Shown piece by piece: positions 1-5,043 of a DNA stretch of 6,532 bases. Position 1 is the stretch's first letter; each line of letters opens with the position of its first letter. Source of the DNA: Deltaproteobacteria bacterium (GTDB taxonomy: Bacteria > Desulfobacterota > DSM-4660 > Desulfatiglandales > HGW-15); the NCBI GenBank assembly GCA_016926135.1, contig JAFGPH010000581.1, forward strand, positions 1-6,532, in the 5' to 3' direction. Below the pieces are notes generated by a model. It saw only the letters and a program-made list of their open reading frames with translations. It was not told where the DNA came from and did not search any database. The position numbers were made by a program, and so were the translations under genes.

Positions 1-302
1 ATGCTGACAAGAACATTCACGTGGCCCAGCCCTCCCCGGATGTGCCCCACCAGGTCATTGGCAAAACGCATCAGGGATCCGGTCAGTCCGCTCGCCGTCA
101 TGATTTCCGCGGCCAGGACGAAGAAGGGCACTGCCATGAGGGGAAAGGAACTGATCCCGTTGAAGAGGTACTGGGGCACGACAAGCGCCGGGAACCTGCC
201 GTCCACCAACACGGCCACCATGCCGGAAAGCCCCATGCCGATTGAGACGGGAAGCCCGACCAGCAGGGCGAGCGCAAAGACGCCAAGAAGGGTAAAGGTC
301 AT
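1..302 (-). CDS. dctM: TRAP transporter large permease DctM, N-terminal part
   Basis: This is the first 100 codons of the large membrane subunit of a tripartite ATP-independent periplasmic (TRAP) transporter; the rest lies beyond the left edge. DctM forms the ion-driven translocation channel in the inner membrane and works with DctQ and a periplasmic binding protein. The visible part starts MTFTLLGVFALALLVGLPVS, a first membrane helix (residues 2-22) followed by the G-x-x-x-G-rich second segment. Next come PQYLFNGISSFPLMAVPFF (about 43-61) and the segment ending in RGGLGHVNVLVS, all typical of DctM. The ATG overlaps the dctQ stop in an ATGA arrangement (299-302), which implies translational coupling. 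The family is clear; the transported compound cannot be told from this part. Confidence 0.9.
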   Translation of the reverse strand, partial: MTFTLLGVFALALLVGLPVSIGMGLSGMVAVLVDGRFPALVVPQYLFNGISSFPLMAVPFFVLAAEIMTASGLTGSLMRFANDLVGHIRGGLGHVNVLVS

Positions 303-826
303 CCGGATCGCTCCACCTTGAGTTCAACGGTCTCCTCAGGCGATTCCATGTCCCATTGTTTGCCCACCCATTCACGGAAGATCAGAACGAGGTGCATGCC
401 ACACACGGCAGCGCCAAGGGGAACCCCCAGGTAGGGAAGTCCTTTGGGGATCTGGGTTGCCGCCGCAACCTGCGACCACCCGAAGAGAGCGAATCGAATG
501 CCGTAATAGGCCAGGGCCGATAGGAAGAGGAGGATGACCACCCCGAGACCGGCCCGGAGGTGTCGCCTGGCTCTTAGCGGGAGCAGGTCCTGGAAGAGAT
601 CAATGGCCGCATGCCGGCCTTCGCGCAGGGCCAATCCGGCGCCCAGATAGGTCACCCAGATCATGAGAAAGGAAGAGATTTCCTCGGTGGTTCCAAAGGA
701 GGAACGGAAGCAGTAGCGGCCCACCACGTTGAAGAACACCAGAATAAACATGAGCGCCATCATGATGCCGATGAGGGCTTTGTTGGCCCGCACAAAAGCC
801 GTCTCAACCTTTTCCAACGTGTTCAT
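299..826 (-). CDS. dctQ: TRAP transporter small permease DctQ
   Basis: This 175-residue protein is the small membrane subunit of a TRAP uptake system, which helps DctM move an organic acid or sugar acid across the inner membrane. Four hydrophobic segments are visible, at about 15-37, 50-68, 93-114 and 131-151. Family marks include NVVGRY (33-38), the Glu pair at 48-49 before helix 2, LREGRHAAIDL (67-77), and the Q-x-P-x-G-x-P-Y pattern (125-132) before the last helix. I chose the ATG at 826, which has GGATGG upstream. An in-frame GTG at 865 would add 13 polar residues and run through an intergenic hairpin, so it is less likely. The gene lies 57 bp behind the RpiR regulator and overlaps dctM by 4 bp. 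The substrate is unknown; length and topology are normal. Confidence 0.9.
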   Translation of the reverse strand: MNTLEKVETAFVRANKALIGIMMALMFILVFFNVVGRYCFRSSFGTTEEISSFLMIWVTYLGAGLALREGRHAAIDLFQDLLPLRARRHLRAGLGVVILLFLSALAYYGIRFALFGWSQVAAATQIPKGLPYLGVPLGAAVCGMHLVLIFREWVGKQWDMESPEETVELKVERSG

Positions 827-848
827 ACCGCCATCCGTTTCAGCATAC

Positions 849-861
849 GCCCCTTCGGGGC
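849..861 (-). other. GC-rich stem-loop between regulator and dctQ
   Basis: A perfect 5-bp inverted repeat (GCCCC, 3-nt loop, GGGGC) sits in the 57-bp gap between the regulator gene and dctQ. No run of T follows it in the transcribed direction, so it is not a standard intrinsic terminator. It might set relative transcript levels of regulator and transporter through RNA processing, or it may be incidental. Confidence 0.35.
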
Positions 862-883
862 CCACCGCATGGGAAACCTGTCT

Positions 884-1723
884 TCAAAATCGTTTGTCAA
901 CCAGTGAACGTTTCACCCTGTCCAGGCGGTTCCGTATGTCCCCGAAGCCCTTCATGGCCACGGAGACGAACAGGACGTCGATGATCGCGAGTTGGGCGAG
1001 CCTCGACGTCATGGGGGCCAACCGAAGGGCTGCCTCCTGGGAGTATACCGAGATGGGGATATCACAGAATTTCGAGAGTGGGCATTTCTCCTGGCCCAGA
1101 ATACCGATCACCTTTGCCCCTGACTTCCTGGCGACCTTCACGCTTTCAATGATGTCCTTGGTTGAGCCTGTGTGGGAAATGGCCACCGCCACGTCATCGG
1201 GACAGAGGAGCGCTGCGGACATGATCTGCATGTGAGGGTCATTATAGGCAATGCAGGACATACCGAGCCGGAAGAACTTATGATGGGCGTCCATGGCCAC
1301 GATGGCGGAACCGCCCAGACCATAGAATTCCACCCGTCGAGCCGAGCTGAGAACCTTGACGGCAGAGTCCAGCACATCCAGGCTGACCTTGTTCAGCGTG
1401 GTGTTCAGGGCTTCCCTGTGGGCGCTCAGGATCTTACCCACGATCTGGGGGAGGCTGTCCTGGTCCGTGACGTTTTCAAAGATGTGCTGTGCGGAAGGGA
1501 GGTCTCTTGCCAGGTTGAGGCGGAGTTCCATGTAGCCGTTCAAGCCCAGCTTACGGCAGAACCGGATCACGGTGGGCTCGCTGGTGCCCGCCCTTTCGGC
1601 GAGTTCTGTGATGGAGAGGGAGATAACGGTCTGGGGGTCCTCGATCACGCATTTGGCCACCTTCTTCTCGGAGTTGCGGAGGGAGGCCATGGCATTCCGG
1701 ACGCTTGTAAGGGTGTCGCCCAC
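884..1723 (-). CDS. RpiR/MurR-family transcriptional regulator with SIS domain
   Basis: This 279-residue protein is a regulator of the RpiR (MurR/HexR/NanR) family, whose members sense sugar phosphates or related metabolites. Residues 1-77 form the N-terminal helix-turn-helix domain, with the recognition region ITELAERAGTSEPTVIRFCR (38-57). A SIS (sugar isomerase) domain spans about 125-255, with GLGGSA (135-140), the phosphate-binding loop SHTGSTKD (183-190) and the family's closing helix TSRLAQLAIIDVLF (239-252). The start is a GTG at 1723, with AGGA about 10 bp upstream. An ATG at 1690 would remove 11 residues of the first helix region and has a weaker Shine-Dalgarno site. The gene leads a TRAP transporter operon that it probably controls, and it has an operator-like palindrome over its own promoter. 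The effector is unknown. Confidence 0.92.
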   Translation of the reverse strand: MGDTLTSVRNAMASLRNSEKKVAKCVIEDPQTVISLSITELAERAGTSEPTVIRFCRKLGLNGYMELRLNLARDLPSAQHIFENVTDQDSLPQIVGKILSAHREALNTTLNKVSLDVLDSAVKVLSSARRVEFYGLGGSAIVAMDAHHKFFRLGMSCIAYNDPHMQIMSAALLCPDDVAVAISHTGSTKDIIESVKVARKSGAKVIGILGQEKCPLSKFCDIPISVYSQEAALRLAPMTSRLAQLAIIDVLFVSVAMKGFGDIRNRLDRVKRSLVDKRF

Positions 1724-1774
1724 TCTGTAAAATTCCTATTTAGAAGGGGAAAATGTGCTCAATAACAGAGAGTG

Positions 1775-1791
1775 TTGTAATTTTACTACAA
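1775..1791. promoter_or_regulatory. Candidate RpiR-family operator
   Basis: The 17-bp sequence TTGTAATTTTACTACAA is an imperfect palindrome (6 of 8 pairs match, with perfect TTGTA/TACAA ends). It resembles the known HexR-type box TGTAATnnnATTACA of RpiR-family regulators. It overlaps the -10 box of the regulator's promoter, so binding would block transcription of the regulator-dctQ-dctM operon. A related half-site, TGTAAAATT, lies at 1726-1734, within the leader close to the start codon. Assignment to the adjacent regulator is inference. Confidence 0.6.
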
Positions 1792-1807
1792 ATCGAAAAG
1801 GAGTCAA
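1780..1807 (-). promoter_or_regulatory. Sigma-70-type promoter of the regulator-TRAP operon
   Basis: On the minus strand TTGACT (1802-1807) is followed after 16 bp by TAAAAT (1780-1785), close matches to the -35 and -10 consensus. Transcription would start near 1773, giving a leader of about 50 nt before the GTG at 1723. Confidence 0.65.
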
Positions 1808-1826
1808 GAAAATAAATGTCTGTGTA

Positions 1827-1837
1827 GAAAAGTTTTC
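1827..1837. promoter_or_regulatory. Small palindrome GAAAA-G-TTTTC in the divergent gap
   Basis: A perfect 11-bp inverted repeat lies 49 bp (centre to centre) from the operator-like site at 1775-1791, on the far side of the regulator's -35 box. It could be a second binding site in the region shared by the two divergent operons. It is AT-rich and short, so chance is a real alternative. Confidence 0.25.
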
Positions 1838-1867
1838 GAATCCGGCAGGCAGGTTTCAAGGTTTGGC

Positions 1868-1897
1868 TTGACGGGGATAGGAAAAACCTGGTTTGAT
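1868..1897 (+). promoter_or_regulatory. Weak candidate promoter for the BASS-like transporter
   Basis: TTGACG (1868-1873) is followed after 18 bp by TTTGAT (1892-1897), which matches 4 of 6 -10 positions. It is the best plus-strand candidate in the 264-bp divergent gap upstream of the ATG at 1988. Confidence 0.3.
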
Positions 1898-1987
1898 TGG
1901 CGCTCTGGGGACCGGGTCAACAGGGCGAGAAGGAAAGGCCTGCCCGGAGAAACTCCAGGAGCGCGTGCGGAAAAGGATAGTCGGGGT

Positions 1988-2902
1988 ATGCTTCGTACCA
2001 GGGATCTACTGCTCCTCGTGGTCGTCTTTTCCTCGCTTCTGGCGGGGGTTCTGGCACCGCGTTTCTGCGCGATGTTTCAGCCCTACCCCCTCTACTGCAT
2101 GATGAGCCTCCTGTTCCTGAGCTTTCTCTCCATCCGGATCGTCGATGTCTGGCAGATTCTCAGGGGAAGGTCCGCTCTCATCCTCCTGTTTCTGCTGATC
2201 AGGATGATCCTGCTGCCTGTCTGCGTCGCGCTCCTCTTCAGTCTGCTGTGGCCGGCCTACAGCCTGGCCGCCCTGCTCATGAGCGGCATCTCCACGGGCG
2301 TGGTGGCCCCCTTCATGTCGAATCTCCTTCGGGCCAACAACCCCCTTGTACTCGTGGTGGTGGTCGTCTCCTCCCTGCTGGTGCCTTTCACCCTTCCCAC
2401 TCTGGTGGAACTGCTCTTCGGCCGGTCCCTGGAGATCTCCCTGGCAGGCATGATGAGGCTGCTCCTTCTGGTGATCTTCATCCCCGTGACCCTGGCCGAG
2501 ATACTGAGGAGGTTTTACGGAGGGCTCCACCTGGCCCTGGCAAAATGGCAGTACCCCATCTCCCTGGTCCTTTTTGCCGTTACGAACATGGGGATCTTCT
2601 CCAAGTACTCGGAGTTCTTCTACCAGCAGCCCATGACCGTAGCTGCGGCGTTCGGTGTCTCCTGCGTGCTAGGAGGGATCTACCTTGCGGCCGGTCTTCT
2701 GCTTTCCTGGGGAAGACCGGTGGAGGATCAGTTGGCGGCCGTGATCTGCCTTGGGATCATGAACAATGTGCTGGTGATCGTCTTCAGCTCCCAGTTCTTC
2801 AGCCCCATCGAGCCCACGGTGGCGGCCATGTACATGGTCCCCTTTTTCGGCCTGGTGTTGCCCCTCAGGGCGTGGGGAAGAATGCGGGGCAGGGGACATT
2901 GA
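1988..2902 (+). CDS. BASS/SBF-like (bile acid:sodium symporter family) transporter
   Basis: This 304-residue protein is almost wholly hydrophobic, with about nine or ten membrane helices, the usual size and shape of the BASS/SBF superfamily of sodium-coupled organic anion transporters in the inner membrane. Two segments resemble the broken crossover helices that bind sodium and substrate: GISTGVVAPFMSNLLRANNP (100-119) and EDQLAAVICLGIMNN (246-260), the second like the family's E-x-x-x-x-x-x-x-G-x-x-N pattern. The protein ends in a basic tail (RAWGRMRGRGH). The ATG at 1988 has AGGA 10 bp upstream and directly precedes the first helix; a TTG at 1868 would add 40 charged residues. It diverges from the regulator-TRAP operon and is followed after 74 bp by the nitroreductase. 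Its stop codon lies inside a 7-bp-period repeat. Substrate unknown. Confidence 0.75.
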   Translation: MLRTRDLLLLVVVFSSLLAGVLAPRFCAMFQPYPLYCMMSLLFLSFLSIRIVDVWQILRGRSALILLFLLIRMILLPVCVALLFSLLWPAYSLAALLMSGISTGVVAPFMSNLLRANNPLVLVVVVVSSLLVPFTLPTLVELLFGRSLEISLAGMMRLLLLVIFIPVTLAEILRRFYGGLHLALAKWQYPISLVLFAVTNMGIFSKYSEFFYQQPMTVAAAFGVSCVLGGIYLAAGLLLSWGRPVEDQLAAVICLGIMNNVLVIVFSSQFFSPIEPTVAAMYMVPFFGLVLPLRAWGRMRGRGH

Positions 2903-2924
2903 TCATTTGGCATTGAACATTGAA
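2897..2924 (+). repeat. Four-unit 7-bp array over the transporter stop codon
   Basis: Four contiguous heptamers, CATTGAT, CATTTGG, CATTGAA and CATTGAA, run from 2897 to 2924. The first contains the TGA stop (2900-2902) of the BASS-like gene. The unit shares the C-N-T-T-G-A-R pattern with the CTTTGAG/CCTTGAG arrays further right. Confidence 0.75.
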
Positions 2925-2963
2925 GAAAGGACACCTCGCCACGGCGGTGCCGGAGGCGAAGCC

Positions 2964-2970
2964 GGGAGGA
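2964..2970 (+). promoter_or_regulatory. Strong Shine-Dalgarno site of the nitroreductase
   Basis: GGGAGGA lies 6 bp before the ATG at 2977 and settles that start over the upstream in-frame TTG at 2920, which falls inside the 7-bp array. Confidence 0.8.
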
Positions 2971-2976
2971 GACAGG

Positions 2977-3798
2977 ATGCGGATCATTGTGGACCAGGAA
3001 AAGTGCAATCGAGACGGGATTTGCGTTGCGGAATGCCCCACACAGGTTCTCAAGCTGGGGCAGGACGATCCCTTCCCCGTGCCCACCCCCGACTTCGGGG
3101 AGGTGTGTCTGCGGTGTGGCCACTGCGTGGCGATCTGCCCGAGCGGGGCCATCAGCCTGGACTGGCTGCCTGCGGATGAATGCCGGGAGATTCGATCGGA
3201 CCTGGCCCTTTCCCCGGAGCAGGCCGAGCAATTCCTCCGCTCCCGCCGCTCCATTCGGGTCTTCAGGAGCGAACCTGTGGAACGGAGCCTGATCGAACGG
3301 CTGATCCGGATGGCCTGTTACGCGCCATCGGCCAAGAACGCCCAACCCTGGTCTTGGATCATCGTTGAAAAGCCTTCAAAGGTGGCCGAGCTGGATGTCA
3401 TGCTGGTGGAGTGGATGAGGAGCGTGATCCGGGCGAACCCGGCGGCGGCGGAGTCCCTGAGACTCCCTCGCACCGTGAGGCTTTGGGAAGAAGGGCGCAC
3501 CAGGCTCCTGCGAAACGCGCCGCACCTGATCGTGGCCCATGTGGACCGGGCCTGGCCTTTCGGCGTCGAGGACACGGCCCTCGCCCTCAGCTACATCGAG
3601 CTCTATGCGCCTGTCCTGGGGTTGGGGGCGACCTGGTCCGGATATTTCTACACGGCCTACAATGCCTACCCACCCCTGGCCCGCGCACTGCCGGTTCCCG
3701 AGGGCCGAAAGGTGGTCGGCGCCATGATGGTGGGCCGCCCGAAGTTCACCTACCGACGCCTGCCGGAGCGCAAACCGCCCGAGGTGGAATGGCGGTAG
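2977..3798 (+). CDS. Ferredoxin-nitroreductase fusion (FMN-dependent oxidoreductase)
   Basis: This 273-residue protein joins an N-terminal two-cluster ferredoxin domain (about 1-65) to a nitroreductase domain (about 80-273). The ferredoxin part should bring electrons to the flavin, so no NAD(P)H is needed directly. Cluster motif II is complete (C44, C47, C50, C54-Pro). Motif I is C10-x2-D13-x2-C16-x3-C20-Pro, with Asp where the second Cys usually sits. The nitroreductase part has the FMN-binding RRSIRVF (90-96), APSAKNAQPW (116-125) and the C-terminal VVGAMMVGRPKFTYRRLP (246-263). It is cytosolic by composition, with no signal peptide. The true substrate is not predictable; family members reduce nitro groups, quinones or enones. 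It probably shares a transcript with the transporter 74 bp upstream. The stop at 3798 faces the convergent macrodomain gene. Confidence 0.9.
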   Translation: MRIIVDQEKCNRDGICVAECPTQVLKLGQDDPFPVPTPDFGEVCLRCGHCVAICPSGAISLDWLPADECREIRSDLALSPEQAEQFLRSRRSIRVFRSEPVERSLIERLIRMACYAPSAKNAQPWSWIIVEKPSKVAELDVMLVEWMRSVIRANPAAAESLRLPRTVRLWEEGRTRLLRNAPHLIVAHVDRAWPFGVEDTALALSYIELYAPVLGLGATWSGYFYTAYNAYPPLARALPVPEGRKVVGAMMVGRPKFTYRRLPERKPPEVEWR

Positions 3799-3834
3799 AA
3801 GAGCGGATTACCAGAGGACAGACGACAAGATAAG

Positions 3835-3862
3835 CTCAAAGCTCAAAGGTGAAAGCTCAAAG
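3835..3862 (-). repeat. 7-bp array, inverted orientation (4 units)
   Basis: Four contiguous heptamers read on the plus strand as CTCAAAG, CTCAAAG, GTGAAAG, CTCAAAG. On the minus strand this is the CTTTGAG unit of the arrays at 4002-4100, so the sets face each other. The 15 bases CTCAAAGCTCAAAG plus the preceding G can pair with CTTTGAGCTTTGAGC at 4066-4080. Confidence 0.8.
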
Positions 3863-4001
3863 GGGGAGAGGAATACAGAGGACGAGAAGGCAGCAGAGGA
3901 TAGGCTGAAAGCGAAGACAATGACTCACACCCCACTTGAAGATGTTTCACATTTAGCGGGGCAGGCAGAGCCCGGGGAGACAAGAATGCCTTCTGTTCTT
4001 G

Positions 4002-4029
4002 CTTTGAGCCTTGAGCTTTGAGCTTGTTT
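4002..4029 (+). repeat. 7-bp array, copy A
   Basis: CTTTGAG, CCTTGAG, CTTTGAG and a variant CTTGTTT, followed by TGCTCT-GC-GCTC up to 4041. The same arrangement recurs in copy B, so about 64-71 bp appear to be tandemly duplicated, with one heptamer more in copy B. Confidence 0.8.
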
Positions 4030-4040
4030 TGCTCTGCGCT

Positions 4041-4625
4041 CTACGGCCTTTGTTTTCTTATCTTGCTTTGAGCTTTGAGCCTTGAGCTTTGAGCTTGTTT
4101 TGCTCTATGCTCGAACACCCGCTCGGCCACCATCCTGCACGTATTGAGGACCGGCTGCCCGAAGCAGACAAAGACGACCTTCTCCAGGGTCCTGTCCGTG
4201 TCCAGAAACTTCCTTGTCTCCTCCAGCGCAATCTCCGTGGCCCTTTCCAGGGGAAACCCGTAAGCACCGGTGCTGATGGAGGGGAAGGCGACGCTCTTCG
4301 CCCCCAGTTCCACAGCCGCCTTGAGAGAGTTCCTGTAACAACTCGCCAGAAGGGCCTCCTCATTGCGGTGGCCCCCTTTCCAGATGGGTCCCACCGTATG
4401 GATCACCCACCGGGCCGGGAGGCGGTAGCCCCTGCTGACCCTGGCCTCGCCGGTGGGGCATCCGCCGATTTTCCGGGTCTCCTCCAGGAGTTCCGGGCCG
4501 GCGGCCCTGTGGATGGCCCCGTCCACCCCTCCTCCGCCGAGGAGGCTGGTGTTGGCTGCATTCACGATGGCATCGACCGGCTGCTTCGTGATGTCCCCTT
4601 CCACGATCTCTATTCTTGGGTCCAT
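4041..4625 (-). CDS. YmdB/MacroD-type macrodomain protein (ADP-ribose hydrolase)
   Basis: This 194-residue cytosolic protein is a single macrodomain, likely to remove O-acetyl from O-acetyl-ADP-ribose or ADP-ribose from acidic residues of proteins. Diagnostic parts are EGDITKQPVDAIVNAAN (9-25), the GGGGVDGAIHRAAG loop (30-43), VIHTVGPIW and the phosphate loop SISTGAYGFPLERAT. N25 and D35 are in the same positions as the catalytic pair of E. coli YmdB. The ATG at 4625 has GGGGGTG upstream; an in-frame GTG at 4661 would add 12 residues. The last 20 or so residues (after RVFEH) are basic and are encoded by the 7-bp repeat array, so they look like an accidental tail. It lies 64 bp behind the DUF5615 toxin on the same strand. 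Confidence 0.9.
   Translation of the reverse strand: MDPRIEIVEGDITKQPVDAIVNAANTSLLGGGGVDGAIHRAAGPELLEETRKIGGCPTGEARVSRGYRLPARWVIHTVGPIWKGGHRNEEALLASCYRNSLKAAVELGAKSVAFPSISTGAYGFPLERATEIALEETRKFLDTDRTLEKVVFVCFGQPVLNTCRMVAERVFEHRAKQAQSSRLKAQSKIRKQRP
4066..4100 (+). repeat. 7-bp array, copy B, inside the macrodomain gene's 3' end
   Basis: CTTTGAG, CTTTGAG, CCTTGAG, CTTTGAG and the variant CTTGTTT, followed by TGCTCT-AT-GCTC up to 4112. It is coding on the minus strand, for the stretch KQAQSSRLKAQSK of the macrodomain protein. Because 7 is not a multiple of 3, gain or loss of a unit would change the reading frame of the tail. Confidence 0.8.
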
Positions 4626-4641
4626 GTCTTCACCCCCTTCA

Positions 4642-4663
4642 GAGTGCGCGCTACGGGGCACTC
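4642..4663 (-). other. Stem-loop between toxin and macrodomain genes
   Basis: GAGTGC (4642-4647) and GCACTC (4658-4663) form a perfect 6-bp stem around a 10-nt loop in the 64-bp gap. No T-run follows in the transcribed direction. It may tune expression of the downstream macrodomain gene. Confidence 0.35.
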
Positions 4664-4674
4664 GCTCTCAACAT
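4651..4674 (-). other. Possible 7-codon leader reading frame before the macrodomain gene
   Basis: An ATG at 4674 preceded by GAAGGGGTGAACTTC opens a frame encoding MLRASAP and ending at TAG (4651-4653), inside the stem-loop region. Its upstream context is nearly the same as that of the macrodomain ATG (GAAGGGGGTGAAGAC). No known leader peptide is recognised, and translation is unproven. Confidence 0.2.
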
Positions 4675-4689
4675 GAAGTTCACCCCTTC

Positions 4690-5043
4690 TCACACGGAGA
4701 GGAAGTCCATGGTGTAAGGAGTCATTTCACTTCCGGCCCACCGGGCGGCGTGTTTCCGGATGGCTCGCGCAATGAGAGAGAACCGGTCTGCCGGAATGGT
4801 GTGGGGTACGATGAGCACCCCTGCGTGAGGCCGGTGATCATTGAAGAAGTGCACCGTAAGAAGGATGAAGTCATTGCGGTTCCGGGTCACGAGGCATCTG
4901 CCATGAGAGGTGGCCCATTCCAGTTGCTCTCTGTCCGAGGCCCCGGCCATCCCGACCTCATGGGCGCTTATGGCATCCGCACCCTGTTTTCTCAGAATCT
5001 CAGCAATCCTGGGACTCAGGTCCTCGTGAAGATAGTACTTCAA
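4690..5043 (-). CDS. DUF5615 PIN-like toxin (VapC45 type)
   Basis: This 117-residue protein matches the DUF5615 family of PIN-like nucleases, which are toxins paired with DUF433 antitoxins (as in M. tuberculosis VapBC45) and are thought to cut RNA with a metal-dependent acidic site. Seen are [20 protein letters not shown] (5-24), [18 protein letters not shown] (27-44, with D37), and LVTRNRNDF (51-59, with D58). His6 stands where the family usually has Asp (LDEDL), a possible loss of a metal ligand. The start must be the TTG at 5043: it precedes the first strand, and the next Met is residue 32. This TTG overlaps the antitoxin's TGA (TTGA, 5040-5043), with no clear Shine-Dalgarno site, so expression depends on translation of the antitoxin. 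The stop is at 4690. Confidence 0.85.
   Translation of the reverse strand: MKYYLHEDLSPRIAEILRKQGADAISAHEVGMAGASDREQLEWATSHGRCLVTRNRNDFILLTVHFFNDHRPHAGVLIVPHTIPADRFSLIARAIRKHAARWAGSEMTPYTMDFLSV

Larger units (their letters stand above)
3799..4040. other. Convergent intergenic gap filled with short repeats
   Basis: This 242-bp gap between two converging genes holds no credible gene. It contains the two oppositely oriented 7-bp arrays, a few AGAGGA words (near 3813, 3877 and 3894) and a weak hairpin (CAAGAA 3981-3986 with TTCTTG 3996-4001). No GC stem with a T-run that would make a standard terminator is visible. Confidence 0.6.

Noticed and set aside
2006..2530. 174-codon minus-strand frame opposite the transporter
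   Set aside because: It is extremely rich in His, Gln and Glu, the mirror of hydrophobic codons on the other strand.
2248..2916. Long open frame overlapping the BASS-like gene on the plus strand
   Set aside because: It is proline-, glycine- and histidine-rich with no recognisable domain, a product of GC-rich codon use in the real frame.
3981..4001. Intrinsic terminator between the converging genes
   Set aside because: The CAAGAA/TTCTTG stem is short and AT-rich and is not followed by a T-run on either strand.
4002..4100. Clustered short repeats resembling a CRISPR array
   Set aside because: Units are 7 bp and contiguous with no unique spacers, and no cas genes are near.
4089..4676. 195-codon plus-strand frame opposite the macrodomain gene
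   Set aside because: It shows no domain, and the opposite strand has exact family motifs.
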